A DNA stretch of 64,000 nucleotides from Sphaerotilus montanus. Its GTDB lineage: Bacteria > Pseudomonadota > Gammaproteobacteria > Burkholderiales > Burkholderiaceae_C. The number at the start of each line of letters is the position of its first letter. Within the stretch, counting starts at the first letter, position 1. The notes beneath the pieces are model-generated. The model saw nothing but the letters and a program-made list of their open reading frames with translations, made no database searches and was not told where the DNA came from. A program made the translations under genes and the position numbers. Shown in pieces: positions 8,589 through 18,478 of this stretch. The stretch covers positions 4,712,001 through 4,776,000 of the forward strand of contig NZ_JACCFH010000001.1 of assembly GCF_013410775.1 (NCBI RefSeq), in the 5' to 3' direction.

Positions 8589-9653
8589 ATGCCATCCGCC
8601 CGACCGCTTTGCCTGATCACCGGCCTGGACCGTCTGGGCATCCCTCTCGCCTGGCCCGCACAGGACCGGATCTGGCCAGAAACCAACCGGTTCACGGACA
8701 TCTGGCTGGGGGTGCTGTGCGCGCTGCGCCTGGAGCCTTCGGCCTGCCTGCCCTACACCCTGGCCGTGGACTTCCTCGATGACCAGTGGACCCAGTTCCG
8801 CCCGTCGCACGACGACCTCTACATGCTCTATGGCATCGAGGTGCAGACGCTCACGGTCTGGCGCCCCCTGATCGACCACCTGCACGAACAGCTCAGCGCG
8901 GGCCGGCTGGTGATCGTCGATGTGCCGGCGCGCAGCCTGCCGGATGGCGGCGGCGGGCTGCTGCATCCCCGCAGCGCGACCGAAACCATCGTCATCAACG
9001 AGATCGACACGGCGCAGGAACGCCTGGGCTGCTTCCACCGGACCGACTACCGGGTGCTGCAGGGAGCGGAGTACCGGCGGCTCCTGCACCCGGAATCCGA
9101 CCCGGAATCGCAGACCCTGCTGGGCCGTGCCGAGGTCATCAACCTGCACAACCTGGTGCGACGCCCGCCCGACACGCTGCGCCACCTCTCGCACCAGTTG
9201 CTGGAAAAATACCTGCAGCGCGTGCCGACCCGCCACCCGTTGCGCCGCTGGAAGCGGCGCTTTGCCCACGAGATCACGCTCCTGATGTCCGGCGGCCCGA
9301 CGCATTACCAGCACTGGGCCGACGCCGGACCGCACCAGCTCGGCGCCGCCTTCGAGCTCGCGGCGCTCTATCTGGTGTGGATCGCCGGCAGCACCAGCGG
9401 CTCGGCCCATCTGGTGCAGGCCGCCGATGCCTTCCGCCAGCTGAGCGTGCTGGCACGTGCGCTGCTGCTCAAGGGCGCACGGGCCGTGGTCAATGGCCAG
9501 CCCTTCAACGAGTACGCCCTGGTCGAGCGCATGACCCGCCACTGGAGCCGGGGCATGCAGTTGCTCGGCGCGGGCGAGATCGTGCTCGACACGCCCACCC
9601 TCCTGCTCAGACCAGCGCCCGCAGCGGATGGACGTGCGGCGGCCACGGACTGA
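8589..9653 (+). CDS. DUF1839 family protein
   Basis: 354-residue protein matching the DUF1839 pattern from memory: an N-terminal W-x-E-T-N-x-x-x-D-x-W segment (IWPETNRFTDIWLG), PYTLAVDFLDDQWTQFRP, LYGIEVQTLTVWRPL, GRLVIVDVPARSLPD and GCFHRTDYRVL. No biochemical role is established that I know of. No signal peptide or membrane span is visible. The GAGG upstream is only one base from the ATG, so the ribosome-binding site is poor and the start is less certain. Its last 47 bp overlap the convergent enoyl-CoA hydratase-like gene. Confidence 0.82.
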   Translation: MPSARPLCLITGLDRLGIPLAWPAQDRIWPETNRFTDIWLGVLCALRLEPSACLPYTLAVDFLDDQWTQFRPSHDDLYMLYGIEVQTLTVWRPLIDHLHEQLSAGRLVIVDVPARSLPDGGGGLLHPRSATETIVINEIDTAQERLGCFHRTDYRVLQGAEYRRLLHPESDPESQTLLGRAEVINLHNLVRRPPDTLRHLSHQLLEKYLQRVPTRHPLRRWKRRFAHEITLLMSGGPTHYQHWADAGPHQLGAAFELAALYLVWIAGSTSGSAHLVQAADAFRQLSVLARALLLKGARAVVNGQPFNEYALVERMTRHWSRGMQLLGAGEIVLDTPTLLLRPAPAADGRAAATD

Positions 9654-10737
9654 CGAAGAACGCCGCCACCATCGCCTCGGTCACGTCGGCGCAGTGCGCC
9701 GGGTTCCAGCGTGGCTGGTGGTCCTTGTCGATGACCAGCGCACGGATGCCCTCGACCGTCTCGCTGGCCGTGCCGGGCCGCAGGTGGAAACAGTGGCGCA
9801 CGAGGTCGCGCTCCATGCGCAGGTCGTCGGCCAGCGTCATCGTGCGGGCGCGGCGGATCTGCGCCAGCGTCACCGCCAGCATCAGCGGCGAGCGCTTGTG
9901 CAGCGCGGCCAGCGTGTGGCGCGCGAACTCGCTCGCCTCGCCTGCCAGCGAGGCGGTGATGCCTGCCAGCGTCGGCTGGCTGAAATGCAGGTCGATGGCG
10001 TCGCGCCGGGCCGCCAGTGACGACGACCCGGGCGGCGATGCCACCGCATCGGCACAGGCGCGCACGGACTCGGCCGCCGACAGGTCGTCCGAGACGAGGC
10101 GGGCCAGCAGCGCCGGCAGGTCCGCGGCACGCACATGGACATCGGCCAGCCCGGCCTCGATCGCCTCCGCGGCACCGAGCGTCTCGCCCGTCATCGCCAG
10201 GTACTCACCGACATGCCCCGGACAGCGGGACAGGAACCAGCCCCCGCCCACGTCCGGGAACAGGCCGATGTGGGTTTCCGGCATCGCGAGCCGGCTGTGC
10301 TCGGTGACGATGCGCAGGCTCGCGCCCTGGCTGATGCCCATGCCGCCACCCATCGTGATGCCATCCATGACCGCGATGTAGGGTTTCGGATAGCGGTGAA
10401 CGAGGTGGTTGAGCGCGTAGTCCTCGGTGAAGAAGTCCTCCAGACGGGGATCTCCGGCGAGAGCCGCCTGGTGAAAGAAACGGATGTCGCCGCCAGCACA
10501 CAGGGCGGGCGGTTTTCCCTCACGGCCCTGCCCTTGCAGCACCACGGCCTGCACCGCCGGATCGCTCGCCCAGTGCAGGAGCACCGTGGTCAGGTCACGG
10601 ACCATGGGCAGGGACAGGGCGTTGAGGGCGCCCGGACGGTTGAGCGTCAGGAAACCGACGGCACCGCGCACGTCGGCAAGCACGTGGCCGCCCGCGGTCA
10701 GGGCTGGCAGGGGACGGGACGTTGTATCGGCAGACAT
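9607..10737 (-). CDS. Enoyl-CoA hydratase/isomerase family protein, 3-hydroxyisobutyryl-CoA hydrolase type
   Basis: 376-residue crotonase-fold enzyme. The long C-terminal part and motif set fit 3-hydroxyisobutyryl-CoA hydrolase of valine breakdown more than a simple hydratase. Visible: LNRPGALNALSLPMV, the oxyanion-hole CAGGDIRFF, MDGITMGGGMGISQGAS, and the acid-containing segment PETHIGLFPDVGGGWFL. The C-terminal MERDLVRHC and EGIRALVIDKDHQPRW are typical of the hydrolase branch. The ATG at 10735-10737 is preceded by a good ribosome-binding site (GGAGG). The gene overlaps the DUF1839 gene tail to tail by 47 bp. Substrate is inferred from family only. Confidence 0.87.
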   Translation of the reverse strand: MSADTTSRPLPALTAGGHVLADVRGAVGFLTLNRPGALNALSLPMVRDLTTVLLHWASDPAVQAVVLQGQGREGKPPALCAGGDIRFFHQAALAGDPRLEDFFTEDYALNHLVHRYPKPYIAVMDGITMGGGMGISQGASLRIVTEHSRLAMPETHIGLFPDVGGGWFLSRCPGHVGEYLAMTGETLGAAEAIEAGLADVHVRAADLPALLARLVSDDLSAAESVRACADAVASPPGSSSLAARRDAIDLHFSQPTLAGITASLAGEASEFARHTLAALHKRSPLMLAVTLAQIRRARTMTLADDLRMERDLVRHCFHLRPGTASETVEGIRALVIDKDHQPRWNPAHCADVTEAMVAAFFVSPWPPHVHPLRALV

Positions 10738-10801
10738 GTGGCAGATCCTCCTTCGATCGTGGAATTCTGCCGCAACCCGATCGACCGTCTGTTGTGCGCG
10801 A

Positions 10802-11692
10802 TCAGGCCTGGACGCGGCGGCGCAGCGCAATGAGTTCGTTGCCGACCAGCGCCCCCAGCACAAGCGCGCCACCCGTCAGCGCCGTCGGGCCCGGCGCCTC
10901 GCCCGCACCCACCCAGGCCCAGAGCACGCCGAACACCACTTCCAGCAACCCGAGCAGCGCGATTTCGGGGGCGGGCAGGACACGCGTCAGGCCGACCACC
11001 AGCAGGCACGGCAGCGCGAGCTGGAACACGCCCAGTCCGGCCAGCAGCACCAGATCATGCAGGGACGCCTGCAGCGGCCAGGCCAGCGGCAAGGTGAACA
11101 GCGCCGAGAGCAGCGCGCCGATCAGCACCGCCGGCAGCATGTCCTGCGACTCGCCCGCCACTTCGCCGTGCGAGATGTGCTGCAGCACGGTGAAGTTGAC
11201 CGCCGCCGCCAGCGGCACCGCCAGCGCCAGCGCCATGCCCAGCAGGCTGCGGGCGTCGGCCGCCTGCACCTCGTGGCCGAACATCCACGCGATGCCCGCC
11301 CCGGCCACCGCGATGGCCACCCAGGTGCGCACCGGCAACCGGTGGTGCAGGAACAGCCGCGCGAACAGCGCTGTCACCAGTGGCCCGATCGCCATGGTCA
11401 CCAGCACATTGGCGACGCGGGTCATGGTCAGCGCGACCATGAAGGCCGTGAACATCACTGACCAGCACACGCCCGACACCCAGACCGCGCGCGGCGAGCG
11501 CAGCAGCCCGCGCCACAGGGCCGGTCCGCGCAGCACGGTGAGCGCGATCGCCAGCCCGAGCGCATTGAACGCGCTGCGCCAGAACGTGACCTCGAAACTC
11601 TGGGCCGCCTCCAGATGGCGGCTGACCACGCCGGCCGTGCTCCACAGCAGCGTGACCAGCACCATCAGCGACACCGCACGCGTGTGCGACAT
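10802..11692 (-). CDS. EamA/DMT family inner-membrane transporter
   Basis: Drug/metabolite transporter superfamily permease of about 296 residues, with two EamA repeats and roughly ten hydrophobic helices. Segments include VSLMVLVTLLWSTAGVVSR, WVSGVCWSVMFTAFMVAL, WVAIAVAGAGIAWMF, LVLLAGLGVFQLALPCLLV and EIALLGLLEVVFGVLWAWVG. The substrate cannot be told. I chose the second ATG (11690-11692), which has GAGAGG at the right distance. The first ATG at 11710 abuts the T-run of the typA terminator and has no ribosome-binding site. Confidence 0.87.
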   Translation of the reverse strand: MSHTRAVSLMVLVTLLWSTAGVVSRHLEAAQSFEVTFWRSAFNALGLAIALTVLRGPALWRGLLRSPRAVWVSGVCWSVMFTAFMVALTMTRVANVLVTMAIGPLVTALFARLFLHHRLPVRTWVAIAVAGAGIAWMFGHEVQAADARSLLGMALALAVPLAAAVNFTVLQHISHGEVAGESQDMLPAVLIGALLSALFTLPLAWPLQASLHDLVLLAGLGVFQLALPCLLVVGLTRVLPAPEIALLGLLEVVFGVLWAWVGAGEAPGPTALTGGALVLGALVGNELIALRRRVQA

Positions 11693-11710
11693 GGCAATCC
11701 TCTCGTCCAT

Positions 11711-11739
11711 GAAAAAAGCCCCGGAGGCATTCCGGGGCT
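11711..11739 (-). terminator. Rho-independent terminator after typA
   Basis: On the minus strand GCCCCGG (11738-11732), loop AATGCCT, then CCGGGGC (11724-11718) and six T (11717-11712). It ends the typA transcript 24 bp after its stop and lies directly before the EamA transporter start, so the transporter needs its own promoter or read-through. Confidence 0.88.
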
Positions 11740-11762
11740 CGGCGCGACAAACGCTCAGGTGA

Positions 11763-13586
11763 TCAGGCGCGGGCAGCGCGCTTGCGCTCGTGCTCGGCCA
11801 GGAAACGCTTGCGCAGGCGGATCGACTTCGGGGTGATCTCGACCAGCTCGTCGTCCTCGATGAACTCGACGCCGTATTCCAGCGACAGCTCGATCGGCGG
11901 CGTGATCTTCGTCGCGTCTTCCTTGCCAGAGACGCGGAAGTTGGTGAGCTGCTTGGTCCGCGTGGCGTTGACCACCAGATCGTTGTCGCGGCTGTGGATG
12001 CCGACGATCATGCCTTCGTAGACCGGATCGTTCGGCTTCACGAACATGCGGCCACGGTCGTCGAGCTTGCCCAGCGCGTAGGTGAAGATTTCACCGGCGT
12101 CCATCGAGATCAGCACGCCATTCTTGCGGCTGGCGATGTCGCCCTTGTGCGGCTCGTAGCCTTCGAAGATGTTGGCGATCAGGCCCGAACCACGGGTCAG
12201 GTTCAGGAACTCGTTCGAGAAGCCGATCAGGCCGCGCGCCGGAATGCGGTACTCCAGGCGCACGCGGCCACGGCCGTCCGGCACCATGTTGACCAGCTCG
12301 CCCTTGCGCTCGCCCAGCGCCTGCATCACGCCGCCCTGGTGCTGCTCTTCCACGTCGGCGGTGACCATCTCGATCGGCTCGCACTTCTCGCCGTTGATCT
12401 CCTGGAACACCACGCGCGGCTTCGACACGGCCAGCTCGTAGCCTTCGCGGCGCATGTTTTCCAGCAGGATGGTCAGGTGCAGTTCGCCCCGGCCCATCAC
12501 CTCGAAGATGCCGTCTTCGTCGGTTTCCTTGACGCGCAGCGCGACGTTGGACTGGAGTTCCTTCTGCAGGCGGTCCCAGATCTGGCGGCTGGTGACGTAC
12601 TTGCCTTCACGACCGGCCAGCGGGCTGGTGTTGACGCAGAAGTTCATCGTCAGCGTCGGCTCGTCGATCTTGAGCATCGGCAGCGGCGCCGGGTTGGCCG
12701 GATCGGTGATGGTCACCCCGATGCCGATGCCTTCGATGCCGTTGATCAGCACGATGTCGCCGGGGCCGGCTTCGGTGGTCTGCACACGGTCCAGGCCCTG
12801 GAAGGTCAGCACCTGGTTGATGCGGCCCTTGATGGTCTTGCCGTCCGGGCCTTCCATGACCAGCACGTCCATGGACGGCTTGATGGTGCCCTGGCTGACG
12901 CGACCCACGCCGATGCGGCCGACGAAGGTGGAGTAGTCGAGCGACGAGATCTGCAGCTGCAGCGGCGCGGTGGCGTCACCACTGTTGGCCGGCACGTGCT
13001 TGAGCACCGTGTTGAACAGGGCCGACATGTCGGGACCCCACTGCTCGCCCGGTGCGCCCTCTTCCAGCGACGCCCAGCCGTTGATGCCCGAGGCGTAGAC
13101 GACGGGGAAGTCGAGCTGCTCGTCGGTGGCGCCCAGCTTGTCGAACAGATCGAACGCGGCGTTGATGACGGCATCCGGCTTCGCACCCGGCTTGTCGACC
13201 TTGTTGACCACGACGATCGGCTTCAGACCCAGCGCGAGCGCCTTCTTGGTCACGAAGCGCGTCTGCGGCATCGGGCCTTCCTGGGCGTCGATCAGCAGCA
13301 CCACGCCGTCGACCATCGACAGTGCGCGCTCGACCTCGCCACCGAAGTCGGCGTGGCCCGGGGTGTCGACGATGTTGATGTGCGTGCCTTCCCAGCTCAC
13401 CGCGCAGTTCTTGGCCAGGATGGTGATGCCGCGTTCTTTTTCGATCGCGTTGTTGTCCATCACGCAGTCGACGACCTTTTCATGGTCGGCGAAGGTGCCG
13501 CTCTGGCGCAGGAGTTGGTCCACCAGGGTGGTCTTGCCATGGTCGACGTGGGCGATGATGGCGATGTTGCGGATTTGCTTGGTCAT
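11763..13586 (-). CDS. typA: Ribosome-associated translational GTPase TypA/BipA
   Basis: 607-residue ribosome-binding GTPase of the EF-G-like family, involved in ribosome assembly and stress or cold adaptation. The G domain is intact: [10 protein letters not shown] at about 12-21, the ERGITI switch, DTPGHADF and NKVDKPGA. TypA-specific features follow: domain V with [19 protein letters not shown] and the C-terminal [13 protein letters not shown]. The ATG at 13584-13586 opens [20 protein letters not shown]. It is the last gene of the rimP-nusA-infB-rbfA-truB run, 34 bp after truB, and is followed by a clear terminator. Confidence 0.97.
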   Translation of the reverse strand: MTKQIRNIAIIAHVDHGKTTLVDQLLRQSGTFADHEKVVDCVMDNNAIEKERGITILAKNCAVSWEGTHINIVDTPGHADFGGEVERALSMVDGVVLLIDAQEGPMPQTRFVTKKALALGLKPIVVVNKVDKPGAKPDAVINAAFDLFDKLGATDEQLDFPVVYASGINGWASLEEGAPGEQWGPDMSALFNTVLKHVPANSGDATAPLQLQISSLDYSTFVGRIGVGRVSQGTIKPSMDVLVMEGPDGKTIKGRINQVLTFQGLDRVQTTEAGPGDIVLINGIEGIGIGVTITDPANPAPLPMLKIDEPTLTMNFCVNTSPLAGREGKYVTSRQIWDRLQKELQSNVALRVKETDEDGIFEVMGRGELHLTILLENMRREGYELAVSKPRVVFQEINGEKCEPIEMVTADVEEQHQGGVMQALGERKGELVNMVPDGRGRVRLEYRIPARGLIGFSNEFLNLTRGSGLIANIFEGYEPHKGDIASRKNGVLISMDAGEIFTYALGKLDDRGRMFVKPNDPVYEGMIVGIHSRDNDLVVNATRTKQLTNFRVSGKEDATKITPPIELSLEYGVEFIEDDELVEITPKSIRLRKRFLAEHERKRAARA

Positions 13587-13620
13587 GGGGTTGTACGCCA
13601 GGGGTGTGGCCGTTCGGGTT

Positions 13621-14604
13621 TCAGGACGGCTGCAGGGCCTGGACTTCAAGAGGGCTCAGGAGCCGATCGGCGATCAGCTCGCCGGCAGTGATGTGGGCGC
13701 TGCCCAGCAGGGCGCGACCGTCGGGACCATAGACACGCACGCGCTCGGCATCGGCTTGACCCGTGCGGCGGCGCATGCCCGAGAGGAAACGACCGGCGTC
13801 TTCAGGGCTCAGATGCACCGCCGGCCAGTCCGACAGCAGCACATCGACGGGCAGCACCCGTGCATCGCGTTCGGACTCGCTCATCGCCGTCAGGGCGTCG
13901 AGCGTGACCGATCCGCGCAGATCGACCGGACCGCTGGCGATGCGCCGCAGTCCGGACAGGTGGGCGCCACAGCCAAGCGCTTCACCGATGTCCTCGGCGA
14001 GCGTGCGGATGTAGGTGCCCTTGGTGCAGAGCACATCGATCACCAGCGTTTCCGGCCGGTCAGCCTGCCACGCGATGATGTCGATGCGGTGAATCGTCAC
14101 CTGCCGTGGCTGGCGCTCGATGGTGATGCCGGCGCGGGCGTACTCGTAGAGCGCCTTGCCGTTGTGCTTGAGCGCCGACTGCATCGGCGGCAGCTGCGAG
14201 ATCGGGCCCGTGAAACGCGCGCAGGCCGCGTCGATCAGCGCACGGTCCACCTGCACCGGACGCTCCTCGATCACCTCGCCTTCGCGGTCGCCGCCCACGG
14301 TGCGCTGACCCAGGTGCAGCGTCGCCCGGTAGCCCTTGTCGGCCTCCAGGCTCACCTGCGAGAACTTGGTCGCCGCACCGAAGCAGATCGGCAGCAGGCC
14401 GGTCGCCAGCGGGTCGAGCGTGCCGGTATGCCCCGCCTTTTCGGCACGGAACAGGCGCTTGACCTTCTGCAAGGCGTCGTTGCTCGACAGGCCGATGGGC
14501 TTGTCGAGCAGCAGCACGCCATGCACCGCGCGGCGCTGGATGCGCACGCGGGGCGGCATCGGGGCCACCACGCCGGCAGCCACCGGGGTCACGTCGGCAC
14601 TCAT
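13621..14604 (-). CDS. truB: tRNA pseudouridine(55) synthase TruB
   Basis: 327-residue synthase that forms pseudouridine 55 in the tRNA T-loop. The catalytic aspartate is D64 in [15 protein letters not shown]. Other family marks are [66 protein letters not shown] and the C-terminal PUA-like region. The ATG at 14602-14604 overlaps the rbfA stop by 4 bp (ATGA), so translation is coupled to rbfA. Confidence 0.96.
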   Translation of the reverse strand: MSADVTPVAAGVVAPMPPRVRIQRRAVHGVLLLDKPIGLSSNDALQKVKRLFRAEKAGHTGTLDPLATGLLPICFGAATKFSQVSLEADKGYRATLHLGQRTVGGDREGEVIEERPVQVDRALIDAACARFTGPISQLPPMQSALKHNGKALYEYARAGITIERQPRQVTIHRIDIIAWQADRPETLVIDVLCTKGTYIRTLAEDIGEALGCGAHLSGLRRIASGPVDLRGSVTLDALTAMSESERDARVLPVDVLLSDWPAVHLSPEDAGRFLSGMRRRTGQADAERVRVYGPDGRALLGSAHITAGELIADRLLSPLEVQALQPS

Positions 14605-15017
14605 CGGCTTGCGTCGTCTTTCGGTTCGGCATCGACCGCAGCGTCCACCGGCGCGTCATCCGGAACACGCTGCGAATTGGCCAGGGTGATCAGCGCGCTC
14701 AGCTCCGCCGCACGTTCGGTGGTGCGGTCGAAATGGAAGTGCAGCGTCGGCACGGTGTGGATCTGCAGCCGCTTGAACAGGCCGTTGCGCAGGAAACCCG
14801 CCGCCTCGTTGAGCGCCACTTCGGTCTCGCCGGCTTCACCGGTCAGCACCGAGAACCGGATGCGGGCATGCGCATAGTCCGGCGTGATGTCCACGGCGCT
14901 GATCGTGACCATGCCGATGCGCGGATCCTTGAGGTCGCGGATCAGCTCGGCCACATCGCGCTGGATCTGGTCGGCCACCCGGAAGCTGCGGTTGGGAATG
15001 GAACGCTTGTGTCGCAT
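14601..15017 (-). CDS. rbfA: 30S ribosome-binding factor RbfA
   Basis: 138-residue KH-like ribosome maturation factor that binds the 30S subunit and helps 16S rRNA 5'-end processing. It reads [20 protein letters not shown], then [20 protein letters not shown] and [19 protein letters not shown], matching the family through its C-terminal tail. I chose the ATG at 15015-15017 because MRHKRS is the usual beginning; an in-frame ATG seven codons upstream is possible. The stop overlaps the truB start. A terminator-like hairpin separates it from infB. Confidence 0.93.
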   Translation of the reverse strand: MRHKRSIPNRSFRVADQIQRDVAELIRDLKDPRIGMVTISAVDITPDYAHARIRFSVLTGEAGETEVALNEAAGFLRNGLFKRLQIHTVPTLHFHFDRTTERAAELSALITLANSQRVPDDAPVDAAVDAEPKDDASR

Positions 15018-15051
15018 GGATATCGCATCGGAGCCCATGGCAATGAGCCAC

Positions 15052-15089
15052 GGAAAAACAACGAGGCCCCGACACAGCGTCGGGGCCCG
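15052..15089 (-). terminator. Terminator-like hairpin between infB and rbfA
   Basis: On the minus strand a 9-bp GC-rich stem, GGCCCCGAC/GTCGGGGCC (arms at about 15082-15090 and 15065-15073 read in reverse), is followed by tcgttgttttt. The U-tract is imperfect, so it may be a partial terminator. It lies 30-60 bp after the infB stop and before rbfA, within a group of genes normally co-transcribed. Confidence 0.6.
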
Positions 15090-15107
15090 GAACGCAGGAG
15101 CGAAGCC

Positions 15108-18100
15108 TTACAGCGTACGCGCCACTTCCTTGATCTCGAAGAACTCCAGCTGGTCGCCTTCAGCGATGTCGGTGTAGTTCTTGAGCTTGATACCGCACTC
15201 GAAGCCTTCCTTGACTTCCTTCACATCGTCCTTCAGGCGGCGGATCGAATCGACTTCGCCGGTGTAGATGACGATGTTCTGGCGCAGCAGGCGGAACTTG
15301 CAGCTGCGACGCACCAGACCGGAAGTGACCATCGAGCCCGCAATGGTACCAATCTTGGTCGCCACGAACACGGTGCGGATTTCCGCCGTGCCGATGACCT
15401 CTTCGCGCTGCTCCGGAGCCAGCATCCCCGACATGGCGGCTTTGATCTCGTCGACCGCGTCGTAGATGATGTTGTAGTAGCGCAGATCGACACCGTTGTT
15501 GTCGGCGAGCTTGCGCGCACCGGCATCTGCCCGGGTGTTGAAGCCGATGATGACGGCCTTCGAGGCGATCGCCAGATTGACGTCCGACTCGCTGATGCCG
15601 CCCACCGCCGCGTGCACGATCTGGACCTTGACCTCGTCGGTCGACAGCTTGAGCAGCGAGGTGGCCAGAGCCTCCTGCGAACCCTGCACGTCGGCCTTGA
15701 TGATCAGCGGCAGCATCTGCGCCGCGCCCTGGCCCATGCCTTCGAAGATGTTCTCGAGCTTGGCAGCCTGGCGCTTGTTCAGGTTGACTTCGCGGTACTT
15801 GCCCTGGCGGAAGGTGGCGATTTCACGGGCACGGCGTTCGTCCGCCAGCACCATGAATTCGTCGCCGGCCGACGGCACTTCGGTCAGACCCTGGATTTCC
15901 ACCGGGATGGACGGACCAGCTTCCTGGCATGCCTTGCCGTTCTCGTCGAGCATGGCACGCACGCGGCCATAGCTCTGGCCTGCCAGCACGGCATCGCCGC
16001 GCTTGAGCGTGCCGGACTGGATCAGCACCGTCGCGACCGGGCCGCGGCCCTTGTCCAGACGGGCTTCGATCACGAGACCCTTGGCGAGTGCCACGACCGG
16101 TGCACGCAGCTCCAGCACTTCCGCCTGCAGCAGCACCTGCTCCAGCAGGGCGTCGATGCCCTGGCCCGTCTTGGCCGACACCAGGCAGAACGGCGCTTCA
16201 CCGCCGAACTCTTCCGGAATCACGCCCTCGGCAACCAGTTCGCTCTTGACGCGCTCGAGGTTCGAATCGGGCTTGTCGATCTTGTTGATCGCGACCACGA
16301 TCGGCACCCCTGCCGCCTTGGCGTGGTGGATGGCTTCCTTGGTCTGCGGCATCACGCCGTCGTCCGCCGCCACCACCAGGATGACGATGTCCGTGGCCTT
16401 GGCACCACGGGCACGCATGGCGGTGAACGCCTCGTGACCCGGGGTATCCAGGAAGGTGACCACGCCACGCTCGGTTTCCACATGGTAGGCACCGATGTGC
16501 TGCGTGATGCCCCCGGCTTCGCCCATGGCCACACGGGTGGTGCGAATGTAGTCGAGCAGCGAGGTCTTGCCGTGGTCGACGTGACCCATGACGGTGACCA
16601 CCGGAGGACGCGGCAGCGCCTCGCCGGCTTCCGACGCGTTTTCCTCTTCGAGGAACGCATCCGGATCGTCCAGCTTGGCGGCAAACGCCTTGTGGCCCAT
16701 TTCCTCGACGAGGATCATGGCCGTTTCCTGGTCGAGCTGCTGGTTGATGGTGACCATCTGACCCAGCTTCATCAACTGCTTGATGACCTCGGACGCCTTG
16801 ACCGACATCTTGTGCGCCAGATCGGCCACCGAGATGGTTTCGGGCACATGGACCTCATGGACCTGGGCCTCGACTTGCGGTGCGAAACGCTCGTTGCTGT
16901 TGTCGTTGCGCTCGCCGCGACGTCCACCCGAACGACCGGCCGGCGCACGCCAGCCCGTACCACCACCAGGACGCGGCGGCTCGGCACGGCCCTTGGCGGC
17001 AGCCGAGCGCTTCTTGGCGGCGTCATCGGCCCAGCTGGAGGACAGCTTCTCGGACTTGACAGCCTTCTTGTCACCGGGCTTGTCACCCGGCTTGGCAGCG
17101 GTCGCCGCCGTACCCGGCGCACCAGGCGTTCCGGGCTTCGGACGGTGGATCGTGCCCTTGATGCCATCCTTGCCTGCAGCCGCCGCAGCGGGCGCCACCG
17201 GGGCGGGCTTCGGCTCTTCGGGCTTCTTGGCGACCAGGACCTTGCTCTTGCGCGACATCATGTCGCGAATGGCTGCAGCCTCGGCCTCGGCGGCCTTGCG
17301 GCGACGGTCTTGCTCGATCTGTCGCTGGGCATCGCCTGCAACGGCATCAGCCGCCTTGACGACACGCGCACCGGCACCCGGCAATGACGGGGCCTGGACT
17401 CCGCGCACGGGCGTCACCGCAGCGGGCGCCTGCGTCGGAGCCACACCACGCGGCGGCACCGGCATCGGCACCCCCGGGGCACGCACGGCCACCGGCGGCG
17501 CAGCCTTTTCGGCGACCACCACAGGCGCAGCGACCGGTGCAGCCTCGACCGCCACCGGCGCCGATGCCACGACCACCACCGCGGGCGCGGGTTCCACCAC
17601 CGCAGCAGCCGGAGCGACCGCCACCGGCGCCGCGGCACCGCGACGGGCACCCGCCGGGCCATTGCCACGGCGACGGGAATCCGCAGCGGCATTGAGGGCC
17701 GCGACTTCAGCCGCCGCACGGGCCTGCGCCTCGGCACGGGTCCGGGCATGGGCTTCGCGCGCCGCGGCCTCCTTGGCGGCCTGCGCCTGAGCGGCCATAT
17801 CGGCCTCGCTCACCACGGCAGCGGCCTGGGCACGGGCAGCAGCTTCACGCGCTGCAGCCTCGCGGGCAGCCGCCTCGGCGGCCGCGATGCGGGCAGCTTC
17901 GGCAGCAGCAGCCTCGGCCGCCGCACGCTCGGCAGCTTCCTGACGCGCACGGATCTCCTGTGCCTGACGCTCTGCCTCGGCAGCAGCAGCAGCAGCGACC
18001 TCGGCCTGACGGCGCGCCTCGGCTTCGAGATCGACGCCGCTGACTTCGACTGCGGGAGACTCGACTTCTTCCACCTCGCCAGAGGTCAGCGCATCCGACG

Positions 18101-18422
18101 CCGCAGCACCCGAGACGAAGTCATCACGCTTGACGAAGGTGCGCTTCTTGCGCACTTCCACCTGGATCGTGCGGGCCTTGCCCGAGGCATCTGCCTGCTT
18201 GATCTCGCTGGTGGACTTCTTGGTCAGCGTGATCTTCTTGCGATCTCCGCCAACCGTGCCGTGCGAGGTGCGAAGGTAGGCCAGCAGGCGTTCCTTGTCT
18301 GCCTCGGTCAAGGGATCCAGATCGGAACCCTTGCTCACGCCGGCGTGTTGAAGTTGCTCGAGCACAGTCGATACCGAACTTTTGAGTTCGGCAGCGAACT
18401 GGGCAACGGTGGTCACAGCCAT
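15108..18422 (-). CDS. infB: Translation initiation factor IF-2
   Basis: 1104-residue GTPase that recruits fMet-tRNA to the 30S subunit and promotes subunit joining. It has an IF2_N domain at residues 1-50 ([20 protein letters not shown]), then a very long Ala/Glu/Arg- and Pro/Val/Ala-rich linker. A second IF2_N-like segment ([20 protein letters not shown]) is followed by the G domain with GHVDHGKTS at about 612, DTPGHEAF and NKIDKPDS. C-terminal domains end in [25 protein letters not shown] lies ahead of the ATG at 18420-18422. It is longer than E. coli IF-2 because of the linker. nusA ends 56 bp upstream. Confidence 0.97.
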   Translation of the reverse strand: MAVTTVAQFAAELKSSVSTVLEQLQHAGVSKGSDLDPLTEADKERLLAYLRTSHGTVGGDRKKITLTKKSTSEIKQADASGKARTIQVEVRKKRTFVKRDDFVSGAAASDALTSGEVEEVESPAVEVSGVDLEAEARRQAEVAAAAAAEAERQAQEIRARQEAAERAAAEAAAAEAARIAAAEAAAREAAAREAAARAQAAAVVSEADMAAQAQAAKEAAAREAHARTRAEAQARAAAEVAALNAAADSRRRGNGPAGARRGAAAPVAVAPAAAVVEPAPAVVVVASAPVAVEAAPVAAPVVVAEKAAPPVAVRAPGVPMPVPPRGVAPTQAPAAVTPVRGVQAPSLPGAGARVVKAADAVAGDAQRQIEQDRRRKAAEAEAAAIRDMMSRKSKVLVAKKPEEPKPAPVAPAAAAAGKDGIKGTIHRPKPGTPGAPGTAATAAKPGDKPGDKKAVKSEKLSSSWADDAAKKRSAAAKGRAEPPRPGGGTGWRAPAGRSGGRRGERNDNSNERFAPQVEAQVHEVHVPETISVADLAHKMSVKASEVIKQLMKLGQMVTINQQLDQETAMILVEEMGHKAFAAKLDDPDAFLEEENASEAGEALPRPPVVTVMGHVDHGKTSLLDYIRTTRVAMGEAGGITQHIGAYHVETERGVVTFLDTPGHEAFTAMRARGAKATDIVILVVAADDGVMPQTKEAIHHAKAAGVPIVVAINKIDKPDSNLERVKSELVAEGVIPEEFGGEAPFCLVSAKTGQGIDALLEQVLLQAEVLELRAPVVALAKGLVIEARLDKGRGPVATVLIQSGTLKRGDAVLAGQSYGRVRAMLDENGKACQEAGPSIPVEIQGLTEVPSAGDEFMVLADERRAREIATFRQGKYREVNLNKRQAAKLENIFEGMGQGAAQMLPLIIKADVQGSQEALATSLLKLSTDEVKVQIVHAAVGGISESDVNLAIASKAVIIGFNTRADAGARKLADNNGVDLRYYNIIYDAVDEIKAAMSGMLAPEQREEVIGTAEIRTVFVATKIGTIAGSMVTSGLVRRSCKFRLLRQNIVIYTGEVDSIRRLKDDVKEVKEGFECGIKLKNYTDIAEGDQLEFFEIKEVARTL

Positions 18423-18478
18423 GTGTTTGTTTCCTTGGGACGTGCGTCGTGTGCGGTCGGATCGGACAGAGTGAGCGT

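Noticed and set aside
14733-17387. An 884-codon plus-strand open frame opposite infB
   Set aside because: Antisense shadow of infB; composition rich in His, Asp and Leu with no motif.
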